A stretch of 64,000 nt of DNA from the NCBI RefSeq assembly GCF_900106065.1, contig NZ_LT629796.1:3069501-3133500 (forward strand), read 5' to 3'. The notes under the pieces are model-generated. The model saw only the letters and a program-made list of their open reading frames with translations. It was not told where the DNA came from and made no database searches. The position numbers and the translations under genes are program-made. This stretch comes from Pseudomonas mandelii. Its GTDB lineage: Bacteria > Pseudomonadota > Gammaproteobacteria > Pseudomonadales > Pseudomonadaceae. Shown here in pieces: positions 56,817-64,000 of this stretch (the stretch's first letter is position 1; each line of letters begins with the position of its first letter).

Positions 56817-57275
56817 TCAGAGCTCGTCGCTGATCGGCAATACGTAGTTCTTGAACTCGGTGTCTTCCTTGAACCCGATGGATTCGTAGGTTTTCTGCGC
56901 CACTTCGTTATTGCTGCTGGTGGAAACGCGCATGCGCACGGCATTGGTCTCCTTGGCCATTTTCTTCGCGGTGCGAATCAGGTTGTCGGCCACCAGCTGG
57001 CGGCGGGCGTCTTCGGCGACATAGATGTCGTTGAGGATCCACACGCGCTTGAGCGAAAGGGACGAAAAGCTCGGGTACAACTGACAGAAACCCATCAGCT
57101 TGTCTTTGTCATCGGCCAGCGCCAGATAGATCACCGATTCCTTGCGGCGCAGACGTTTTTCAAGGAATGCCCGGGAGGAGTCTGGATAAGCAAGGGAGCC
57201 ATAAAACTCGCGATATTTGACGAACAACGGGGTCAGCAGGTCCAGGTGTTCGAGGGTCGCTTGAATAATCCGCAT
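56817..57275 (-). CDS. GNAT family N-acetyltransferase
   Basis: A 152-aa acetyltransferase. The acetyl-CoA site motif A is VAEDARRQLVADNLIRTAKKMA (R-x-x-x-x-A type) and motif B contains NEVAQKTYESIGFKED. Substrate unknown. Single gene; GNAT genes near ppa occur in other pseudomonads. Confidence 0.87.
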   Translation of the reverse strand: MRIIQATLEHLDLLTPLFVKYREFYGSLAYPDSSRAFLEKRLRRKESVIYLALADDKDKLMGFCQLYPSFSSLSLKRVWILNDIYVAEDARRQLVADNLIRTAKKMAKETNAVRMRVSTSSNNEVAQKTYESIGFKEDTEFKNYVLPISDEL

Positions 57276-57395
57276 CGATAGGTCTCGTCTTCAAGTGGCT
57301 GTCTTCACGTGCTCTGACGGCGAACGGTTCTTCACTCGGGCAGCCGTGCATCGATCCTGCCTGAAACCGGAACAGAAACGCAATGCGGAAACGGT

Positions 57396-58232
57396 TCAGT
57401 CATTCGGCGGGCTCAGTAGGAAATTACCTTTCATGTCCGCACCTGCGTCCGACTCCAGCGTCTGAACCTGGGCTTCGTCCTTCAGATTGACCCCCGACAA
57501 CTGGCGGCGGCAAGCCTCGCGCATCAGGTACAGCAAGCGGTGTGCCGCCATTGCGTAGCTCAGGCCCTCGAGCCGGACATTGGAGATGCAGTTGCGGTAG
57601 GCGTCCGTCAGCCCGACCTTTGGATTGTAGGTGAAATATAACCCCAGGCTGTCCGGCGAACTGAGACCCGGGCGTTCACCGATCAGGATCACCACCATTT
57701 TTGCGCCGAGCAGTTCGCCAATCTCGTCGGCCACCGCGACCCGCCCTTGTTCCACCAGCACCACCGGTGAAACGGACCAGCCTTCAGCCTCGATTTGCTC
57801 CTGCATCCGCGCCAGAAACGGCAAGGTATGGCGATGAACGGCCAGCGCCGACAAGCCATCGGCGACCACGATCACCAGGTCCACGCCACCCGGGTTCGCC
57901 TGCGCGTATTCGCGCAGGGTCTGCGCCGATTCATCGCTCAACTTTCGCCCAAGATCGGGCCGCTGCAAGTAACTGTCCCGGTTCGTGGCGGCACTGTGCA
58001 GCAGCAAACTCTCGCGCCCGACCTCGGCCAGTTGCGAGCTGAGGCCGGCATGATCGAACGGCAAGTGCACCGCGTCCCGGGCTTGTGCGTGGGCGTACTG
58101 GAAATCCAGTTGCGCGCTGGTCGGCATGCTGGTGCCGGTGCGGCCCAGGGCAATCCGCGCCGGGGTCAGGCGACGCAGTTCCAGCAACGGATTCTCTGGG
58201 TCAACAGGTGGTTTATCCATTTCAACGCTCAT
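57396..58232 (-). CDS. eutC: Ethanolamine ammonia-lyase light chain
   Basis: A 278-aa small subunit of adenosylcobalamin-dependent ethanolamine ammonia-lyase. Typical: [51 protein letters not shown] and [15 protein letters not shown]. The ATG at 58232 overlaps the eutB stop (ATGA); the in-frame start at 58331 is inside eutB and is rejected. Confidence 0.95.
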   Translation of the reverse strand: MSVEMDKPPVDPENPLLELRRLTPARIALGRTGTSMPTSAQLDFQYAHAQARDAVHLPFDHAGLSSQLAEVGRESLLLHSAATNRDSYLQRPDLGRKLSDESAQTLREYAQANPGGVDLVIVVADGLSALAVHRHTLPFLARMQEQIEAEGWSVSPVVLVEQGRVAVADEIGELLGAKMVVILIGERPGLSSPDSLGLYFTYNPKVGLTDAYRNCISNVRLEGLSYAMAAHRLLYLMREACRRQLSGVNLKDEAQVQTLESDAGADMKGNFLLSPPND

Positions 58233-59623
58233 CCCAATTGCGCCATGGCTTGACGGAAGGCCGGCGGCAGGCTGTCGCCGAAGTGAATCTTGCCATCCGC
58301 CTGGGTCAGGATGCCCATTCTCGCCAGCCATTGTTCGAACTCCGGCGCCGGTTTCAGGCCCAGGGTCTGGCGGGCGTAAAGGGCGTCGTGGAACGAGGTG
58401 GTCTGGTAGTTGAGCATGATGTCATCGGAGCCGGGGATGCCCATGATGAAGTTGATCCCGGCGACGCCCAGCAGGGTCAGCAACGTGTCCATGTCGTCCT
58501 GATCGGCTTCGGCGTGGTTGGTGTAGCAGATGTCGCAGCCCATCGGTACGCCGAGCAGCTTGCCGCAGAAGTGATCTTCAAGGCCGGCGCGGATGATCTG
58601 TTTACCGTTGTAGAGGTATTCCGGGCCGATGAATCCTACGACGGTGTTGACCAAAAACGGCTTGAAATGACGCGCCACAGCGTAGGCACGGGTCTCGCAG
58701 GTCTGTTGATCGATGCCGTGGTGGGCGTTGGCTGACAGGGCACTGCCCTGGCCGGTCTCGAAATACATCAGGTTCTGGCCCAGGGTGCCGCGATTCAAGC
58801 TCAGCCCTGCGTCGTAACCTTCCTGCAGGACATTCAGGTTGATGCCGAAACTGGCGTTGGCCGCTTCGGTGCCGGCGATCGACTGGAACACCAGGTCCAG
58901 CGGAACCCCGCGATTGATCGCCTCGATGGAGGTGGTGACGTGGGTCAGCACACAGGCCTGGGTCGGGATTTCGTAGCGCTGAATGATTGCGTCGAGCATT
59001 TCCAGCATGGCGCAGATCGACGCGATGCTGTCGGTGGCCGGATTGATGCCGATCATCGCGTCCCCGTTTCCATACAGCAGGCCGTCGAGAATGCTCGCCG
59101 CAATGCCGGCCGGTTCGTCGGTGGGGTGGTTGGGTTGCAGGCGCGTGGATAAACGCCCGCGCAAGCCCATCGTGCCGCGGAATTTCGTGACCACGCGGAT
59201 TTTCTGCGCCACCAGCACCAGATCCTGCACACGCATGATCTTGGAGACAGCGGCGACCATCTCCGGGGTCAGCCCGGGCGCCAGGGCGCGCAGGCTCTGT
59301 TCATCGGCCGCGTCGCTCAGCAGCCAGTCGCGGAAGCCGCCGACGGTGAGGTGGCTGACGGCCATGAACGCATGTTTGTCATGAGTGTCGATGATCAGTC
59401 GGGTGACCTCATCAGCCTCATAGGGAATCAGTACTTCCTGCAGGAAGTGAGTCAGCGGAATGTCAGCCAGGGCCATTTGCGCCGCTACGCGCTCACCATC
59501 GTTGAGGGCGGCGACGCCGGCCAGAAAATCCCCGGAGCGCGCCGGACTGGCCTTGGCCATAACGTCCTTGAGGCTGTCGAAACGGAAGGTCAGGGCGCCG
59601 ACCGTGTGAGCAAAACTTGCCAT
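58229..59623 (-). CDS. eutB: Ethanolamine ammonia-lyase heavy chain
   Basis: A 464-aa catalytic subunit converting ethanolamine to acetaldehyde and ammonia using adenosylcobalamin. The TIM-barrel sequence contains [47 protein letters not shown] and [11 protein letters not shown], all diagnostic. It lies 51 bp after eat on the same strand. No microcompartment shell genes are present, so this is the cytosolic type. Confidence 0.97.
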   Translation of the reverse strand: MASFAHTVGALTFRFDSLKDVMAKASPARSGDFLAGVAALNDGERVAAQMALADIPLTHFLQEVLIPYEADEVTRLIIDTHDKHAFMAVSHLTVGGFRDWLLSDAADEQSLRALAPGLTPEMVAAVSKIMRVQDLVLVAQKIRVVTKFRGTMGLRGRLSTRLQPNHPTDEPAGIAASILDGLLYGNGDAMIGINPATDSIASICAMLEMLDAIIQRYEIPTQACVLTHVTTSIEAINRGVPLDLVFQSIAGTEAANASFGINLNVLQEGYDAGLSLNRGTLGQNLMYFETGQGSALSANAHHGIDQQTCETRAYAVARHFKPFLVNTVVGFIGPEYLYNGKQIIRAGLEDHFCGKLLGVPMGCDICYTNHAEADQDDMDTLLTLLGVAGINFIMGIPGSDDIMLNYQTTSFHDALYARQTLGLKPAPEFEQWLARMGILTQADGKIHFGDSLPPAFRQAMAQLG

Positions 59624-59674
59624 ACAGATTCTCCGTGACGGCGCAGACAGGGCCTGCGCCGTAATTTCTGGCCG

Positions 59675-61123
59675 TTAGTGCAGGGCTTTTTCAGCGTTCT
59701 GAATGGCCGCGAATTCTTCTTCGGGCGTGCCTGCTACCAAGTGATGCCGACTGTAGAAAGCAAAGTAAGCAATTAACACTCCATAGATGATCGCAGCGCC
59801 AATCACTACGCGTGGGTCTACCAGAAAACCCGCTACTACGGCGATGCAAGCCAGCACCAACGCTACACCGGAGGTGAAAATACCGCCGGGCGTGCGATAG
59901 GGCCGATCCATTTTGGGGCGTCGAATGCGCAGAGTGATGTGCGCCGCCATCATCAGGACGTAGGAAATGGTCGCACCGAACACCGCTACCAGAATCAGCA
60001 AGTCACCCTGACCGGTCAGTGACAAGCCGAATCCGATGATGCCGGGGATAATCAGAGCCAGTACGGGCGCCTTGCTCTTGTTGGTTTCTGACAGTTTGCG
60101 CGGCAGGTAGCCGGCGCGGGACAGTGCGAAGATCTGTCGCGAATAGGCGTAGATGATCGAGAAGAAACTGGCAATCAGCCCGGCCAGGCCCACCAGATTG
60201 ACGAAGTGGCCCATCCAGGTCGAGCCGCCATAGGCCTTGCTCAATGCTTCGACCAACGGATTGCCCGAGGTCAGCAGTGCATTGGCGCCCGCACCGCCCG
60301 GGCCGATGACCAGAATCAGCAGGGCAAAGCTCACCAGCACCAGCATGGCGCCGATCAAGCCGCGGGGCAGGTCGCGTTTCGGGTTTTTGGTTTCTTCTGC
60401 TGCCAACGGCACGCCTTCGACAGCGAGGAAGAACCAGATCGCGTAAGGAATTGCCGCCCACACGCCGACGTAGCCGAAAGGCAGGAAGCTGCTGGCGCCC
60501 TTGGCGTCAGTCACCGGGATGTCGAGGAGATTGGCGACGTCGAAGTGCGGCACCATCGACACCAGGAACACGCCCAATGCCAGCGCGGCGATGGCGGTGA
60601 TAACGAACATCAGTTTCAGGGCTTCGCCGACCCCGAAAATGTGAATGGCGATAAAGATGATGTAGAACGCCAGGTAAATCATCCAGCCACCAATGCCGAA
60701 CAGTGACTCGCAATAGGCGCCGATAAACACCGCGATCGCCGCCGGAGCGATGGCGTATTCGATCAGGATCGCGGTGCCGGTCAGAAAACCGCCCCACGGT
60801 CCGAATGCGCTACGGGCAAAACCATAGCCGCCACCCGCGGTAGGGATCATCGACGACAGTTCCGCCAAGGAGAAGCACATGCACAGGTACATGGTCGCCA
60901 TCAGTAACGTAGCGAGAAACATGCCGCCCCAGCCACCCTGGGCCAGGCCGAAGTTCCAACCCGCGTAATCGCCGGAGATGACGTAGGCCACGCCCAGACC
61001 CACCAGCAGGACCCAGCCTGCTGCACCTTTTTTCAGTTCCCGTTGTTGGAAATAGTCGGAGCCGACTTTTTCAAAGTCGACCGAGGAGGTAGCCGGCTGC
61101 ACGCTGGCTTGATCGCTAGGCAT
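59675..61123 (-). CDS. eat: Ethanolamine permease
   Basis: A 482-aa APC-family transporter with about 12 membrane helices. The N terminus has VGLGVAYVISGDYAGWNFGL and the middle has AIWFFLAVEGVPLAAEETKNP, typical of ethanolamine permease. The ATG at 61123 (AGG 8 bases before) is preferred over GTG 61132. Order eat-eutB-eutC is the known Pseudomonas ethanolamine operon. Confidence 0.93.
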   Translation of the reverse strand: MPSDQASVQPATSSVDFEKVGSDYFQQRELKKGAAGWVLLVGLGVAYVISGDYAGWNFGLAQGGWGGMFLATLLMATMYLCMCFSLAELSSMIPTAGGGYGFARSAFGPWGGFLTGTAILIEYAIAPAAIAVFIGAYCESLFGIGGWMIYLAFYIIFIAIHIFGVGEALKLMFVITAIAALALGVFLVSMVPHFDVANLLDIPVTDAKGASSFLPFGYVGVWAAIPYAIWFFLAVEGVPLAAEETKNPKRDLPRGLIGAMLVLVSFALLILVIGPGGAGANALLTSGNPLVEALSKAYGGSTWMGHFVNLVGLAGLIASFFSIIYAYSRQIFALSRAGYLPRKLSETNKSKAPVLALIIPGIIGFGLSLTGQGDLLILVAVFGATISYVLMMAAHITLRIRRPKMDRPYRTPGGIFTSGVALVLACIAVVAGFLVDPRVVIGAAIIYGVLIAYFAFYSRHHLVAGTPEEEFAAIQNAEKALH

Positions 61124-61189
61124 AGGTTTCACCTGTTCTTATTGTTTTTGACCGGCGTGGTTGCCGGGTGGGAGCGAAGGCCCAATGTG

Positions 61190-61225
61190 CAGGCAAGCCC
61201 ACTCCCAAGGAGAGTGGCTTGCCTG
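61190..61225. terminator. Hairpin after exaC
   Basis: CAGGCAAGCC-ACTC and its reverse complement form a 14-bp stem with one bulge. No T-run, so it might be a repeat instead of a strong terminator. Confidence 0.4.
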
Positions 61226-61236
61226 CGACAGTCGGT

Positions 61237-62757
61237 TTAGAAGAAGCCCAACGGATTGATGTCGTAGCTCACCAGCAGGTTTTTGGTCTGCTGATAGTGA
61301 TCGAGCATCATCTTGTGAGTTTCACGGCCGACGCCGGACTTCTTGTAACCACCGAACGCGGCATGCGCCGGGTACAGGTGGTAGCAGTTGGTCCACACAC
61401 GACCGGCCTTGATCGCTCGGCCCATGCGGTAGGCGCGGTTGATGTCGCGGGTCCAGAGGCCGGCACCCAGGCCGAACTCGGTGTCGTTGGCGATGGCCAG
61501 GGCTTCGGCTTCGTCCTTGAAGGTGGTGATGCTCACCACCGGGCCAAAGATTTCTTCCTGGAACACGCGCATTTTGTTGGTGCCCTTGAGCAGGGTCGGC
61601 TGGATGTAATACCCGGTCGCCAGGTTGCCCTCGAGTTTTTCCACCTTGCCGCCGGTCAGCAGCTCGGCGCCTTCGCCCTTGGCGATTTCCAGGTACGACA
61701 GGATTTTGTCGAATTGCTGCTCGGACGCCTGGGCGCCAACCATGGTGTCGGTGTCCAGCGGATCGCCACGTTTGATCGACAGCACTTTCTTCATCACGAC
61801 TTTCATGAAGTCGTCGTAGATCGACTCCTGCACCAGCGCGCGGGAAGGGCAGGTGCAGACTTCGCCCTGGTTGAAGAACGCCAGCACCAGGCCTTCAGCG
61901 GCTTTTTCGATGAAGGAAGGTTCGGCCTTCATGATGTCTTCGAAGAAGATGTTCGGCGACTTGCCACCCAGCTCCACGGTGGACGGAATGATGTTTTCGG
62001 CGGCGCATTTCATGATGTGCGAGCCGACCGGGGTCGAGCCGGTGAAGGCGATCTTGGCGATGCGTTTGCTGGTGGCCAGGGCTTCGCCGGCTTCTTTGCC
62101 GAAGCCTTGAACGACGTTCAGCACGCCGGGCGGCAGCAGGTCGCCGATCAGCTCCATCAGCACGGTGATGCCCAGCGGGGTTTGCTCGGCAGGCTTGAGC
62201 ACCACGCAGTTACCGGCGGCCAGGGCCGGGGCGAGTTTCCAGGCGGCCATCAGGATCGGGAAGTTCCACGGGATGATCTGCCCGACCACGCCCAGCGGTT
62301 CGTGGATGTGATAGGCCACGGTGTTGCCATCGATCTCGGCGGCGCTGCCTTCCTGGGCGCGGATGCAACCGGCGAAGTAGCGGAAATGGTCGGCGGCCAG
62401 CGGGATGTCGGCGTTGAGGGTTTCACGCACGGCTTTGCCATTGTCCCAGGATTCGGTGATTGCCAGGACTTCCAGGTTCTGTTCAATGCGGTCGGCGATT
62501 TTCAGCAGCACCAGCGAACGCGCCTGGGCGGACGTGGCGCCCCAGGCATCGGCAGCGGCGTGGGCGGCGTCCAGGGCTTTGTCGATGTCTTCGGCCGTGG
62601 AGCGCGGGAATTCGGCAATTGATTGGCCATTCACGGGCGAGGTATTGGTGAAGTACTGACCTTTGACAGGCGCGACGAACTCGCCGCCGATGTAGTTACC
62701 GTATTTGCTCTTGAACGAAACGATAGCGCCTTCAGTACCGGGGTGAGCGTAACGCAT
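61237..62757 (-). CDS. exaC: NAD-dependent acetaldehyde dehydrogenase ExaC
   Basis: A 506-aa aldehyde dehydrogenase oxidising acetaldehyde from ethanolamine or ethanol to acetate. The NAD site ([11 protein letters not shown]), the catalytic Glu ([12 protein letters not shown]) and the catalytic Cys ([13 protein letters not shown]) are present. ExaC-type start [20 protein letters not shown]. An AAGGAGAAAT ribosome site precedes the ATG and a sigma-54 promoter lies about 70 bp upstream. Confidence 0.94.
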   Translation of the reverse strand: MRYAHPGTEGAIVSFKSKYGNYIGGEFVAPVKGQYFTNTSPVNGQSIAEFPRSTAEDIDKALDAAHAAADAWGATSAQARSLVLLKIADRIEQNLEVLAITESWDNGKAVRETLNADIPLAADHFRYFAGCIRAQEGSAAEIDGNTVAYHIHEPLGVVGQIIPWNFPILMAAWKLAPALAAGNCVVLKPAEQTPLGITVLMELIGDLLPPGVLNVVQGFGKEAGEALATSKRIAKIAFTGSTPVGSHIMKCAAENIIPSTVELGGKSPNIFFEDIMKAEPSFIEKAAEGLVLAFFNQGEVCTCPSRALVQESIYDDFMKVVMKKVLSIKRGDPLDTDTMVGAQASEQQFDKILSYLEIAKGEGAELLTGGKVEKLEGNLATGYYIQPTLLKGTNKMRVFQEEIFGPVVSITTFKDEAEALAIANDTEFGLGAGLWTRDINRAYRMGRAIKAGRVWTNCYHLYPAHAAFGGYKKSGVGRETHKMMLDHYQQTKNLLVSYDINPLGFF

Positions 62758-63074
62758 GGTGATTTCTCCTTGGCTTTTTGTGCTTATAAGGGAGAGCGCA
62801 TGTGCGCTTGCTATAAGCGTAGAGCAAAGGTCGGGCCACTGCCCTGCAGGTCAGGCAAATCAAGGTCTTGCGCTTTTTTTTGTCGGACGGGCGGGCGGCG
62901 CCTGTGACGATTCCGGTACAGCCCTCGTGACACTTTGTACCGCTTGTGGCACAGCTTGTGACCGGGCGGTCTTGCCAGCATTGCAATGCGCCGATGGCTG
63001 GAGGATGCTGGGCCACAAGATGTGTGTCAGCCCTTGATGGGGTTCAGCACAGCTCTCGGAGAGAACAATAAGAA
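62758..63074. other. Divergent regulatory region between exaC and activator gene
   Basis: A 317-bp gap. It contains the candidate -24/-12 promoter (62823-62838) and, at 62900-62965, several GTGAC/GGTAC/GTGGCAC half sites (GTGACGATTCCGGTACAG, GTGACACTTTGTACCGC, TGTGGCACAGCTTGTGACC) about 100 bp upstream of that promoter. This is where an enhancer-binding protein would bind. Confidence 0.5.
62823..62838 (-). promoter_or_regulatory. Candidate sigma-54 promoter of exaC
   Basis: On the minus strand TGGCCC-N5-TTGCT matches the sigma-54 consensus TGGCAC-N5-TTGCW with one mismatch. It directs transcription towards exaC and is adjacent to a sigma-54-activator-type gene. Confidence 0.65.
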
Positions 63075-64000
63075 ATGCACGACAATCATTTGAGTCGCCA
63101 TGCCCAACAAGTCTTGACCGTCACCCAGGGCAAATCCCACCTGCACGGTCCTGGCAGCGACCCGTCCATCGCACGTTCATGGCTGCGCTGCCTTGAGGAT
63201 TATCACCTCGACCCGGCCCTGACGATGGCGCCCACTGTGCTGGAACACGGCCGGGTGCTGGAAAGCCGCGAACGCTTGCAGCAAGTGCTGCACATCGCCG
63301 GCAGCGAAATGACCAGTCTGCATCAGCAACTTTCCGGCGCCGGCCACGCCGTGCTGCTCACCGACGCCCGTGGGGTGATCCTCAACTGCGTCACCGCACC
63401 CGCCGAACGGAAAATCTTCGAGCGCGCCGGCCTGTGGCTTGGCGCCGACTGGAGCGAAGCCTGCGAAGGCACCAACGGCATCGGCACCTGCCTGGTGGAG
63501 CGCCAGTCGCTGACCATTCACCAGGATGAACACTTTCGCGGCCGCCACACCGGCCTGACGTGCTCGGCGAGCCCGGTGTTCGACCCTCACGGCGAGCTGC
63601 TGGCGGTTCTCGATGTGTCCTCGGCGCGTCACGAAGTCTCACGTCAAAGCCAGTTCCACACCATGGCCCTGGTCAATCTCTCGGCGAAGATGATCGAGAG
63701 CTGCTATTTCCTGCGCTACTTCGACAATCAATGGTTGCTGCGCTTTCACCTGCAAGCCGAATCCGTCGGGCTGTTCAGCGAAGGCTTGCTGGCGTTCGAC
63801 GGGGAAGGGCGGATCAGCGCGGTCAACCAGAGTGCGCTGAACTTGCTGGGGCATATTCGCGGTGGATTGCTGGGCAAGCCGGTGGAGGCGTTTTTCGATT
63901 GCTCGCTGGATGACTTGCTCGGCCGCGCCAGTGTCAACGCCAGCGCCAGTTGGCCGTTGCGCACCCGTGATGGGCGGAGTCTGTTTGCCGTGTTGCGCGG
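63075..64000 (+). CDS. AcoR/EatR-like sigma-54-dependent activator (3' end outside window)
   Basis: Open frame of 308 codons that continues past the window edge. ATG 63075 (MHDNHLSRHAQQVLTVTQGK). N-terminal half: SIARSWLRCLEDYHLDP and a GAF-like domain with GAGHAVLLTDARGVILNCV, GADWSEACEGTNGIGTCLVE and FDPHGELLAVLDVSSAR, followed by a PAS-like start near residue 235. This is typical of AcoR/EatR-type enhancer-binding proteins; the AAA+ and Fis-type HTH parts lie beyond the window. Divergent from exaC, so probably activates exaC and eat-eutBC in response to ethanolamine or acetaldehyde. Confidence 0.88.
   Translation, partial: MHDNHLSRHAQQVLTVTQGKSHLHGPGSDPSIARSWLRCLEDYHLDPALTMAPTVLEHGRVLESRERLQQVLHIAGSEMTSLHQQLSGAGHAVLLTDARGVILNCVTAPAERKIFERAGLWLGADWSEACEGTNGIGTCLVERQSLTIHQDEHFRGRHTGLTCSASPVFDPHGELLAVLDVSSARHEVSRQSQFHTMALVNLSAKMIESCYFLRYFDNQWLLRFHLQAESVGLFSEGLLAFDGEGRISAVNQSALNLLGHIRGGLLGKPVEAFFDCSLDDLLGRASVNASASWPLRTRDGRSLFAVLR

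Noticed and set aside
61168..62622. 484-codon plus-strand frame
   Set aside because: Antisense to exaC, which has all catalytic motifs; the frame's peptide is His/Gly-rich without motifs.

Overview
The window is chromosomal DNA of a fluorescent Pseudomonas, most likely of the P. fluorescens group. The evidence is high GC, abundant REP-type intergenic repeats of the families typical of that group, and a backbone gene order matching, as I remember it, the P. aeruginosa PAO1 stretch around PA4020-PA4070: two epimerases, oprG, the Zur-linked zinc operon, a thioredoxin, nrdR-rib-nusB-thiL-pgpA-ribA, dxs-ispA-xseB, ppa, dedA and the ethanolamine genes. No tRNA, rRNA, CRISPR array or replication origin was seen.

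Backbone, 1-28.7 kb. The window opens inside an MscS-type channel gene and continues with an Lhr-type helicase, two sugar-nucleotide epimerase/reductase-like genes and an OmpW/OprG porin with a possible ANR box. Next come a four-gene zinc-starvation operon (DUF2796, ABC ATPase, ABC permease, DUF3299) behind a Zur-like box, a CnoX-type thioredoxin, a methyltransferase and a YbaY-like lipoprotein. The nrdR-ribD-ribE-ribBX-ribH-nusB-thiL-pgpA cluster follows. RibBX has a GTP cyclohydrolase II-like half without the zinc cysteines, and a separate intact ribA lies downstream. A BtuF-like binding protein and a BtuB-like receptor precede dxs-ispA-xseB.

Accessory region, 28.7-53.2 kb. First is a complete mag operon (magA-F), built around an alpha-2-macroglobulin homologue that lacks the thioester cysteine. 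Its partners carry motifs suggesting peptidoglycan chemistry: an NlpC/P60-like MagC, and a MagE with SxxK/KTW, SpoIID-like and HEYLH elements. After a recombination scar with truncated genes comes a lower-GC cluster encoding a polyprenyl-phosphate-type glycosyltransferase, an LpxD-like acyltransferase, an unknown protein, an acyl carrier protein, a flippase-like membrane protein, a methyltransferase, a WecE-type sugar aminotransferase and a polytopic GT-C-like protein. I infer that it builds an acylated or methylated 4-amino-sugar on a lipid carrier for transfer outside the inner membrane. This is the best candidate for an undescribed system. It looks inactivated here: the aminotransferase is split by a complete IS66-family element with an 8-bp target duplication, and the methyltransferase has a one-base expansion in an A7 run. 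The right border is a nest of IS3, group II intron and IS66 remnants.

Backbone again, 53.2-64 kb. An S24-type repressor missing its catalytic serine is followed by ppa, a 160-bp imperfect palindrome, mtfA, a DedA-family gene, a GNAT acetyltransferase, and the ethanolamine catabolic set eutC-eutB-eat-exaC. These last genes lie divergent from a GAF-domain activator gene that runs off the window, with a candidate sigma-54 promoter in between. EutBC needs adenosylcobalamin, which fits functionally with the B12 uptake genes at 22.6-25.4 kb.
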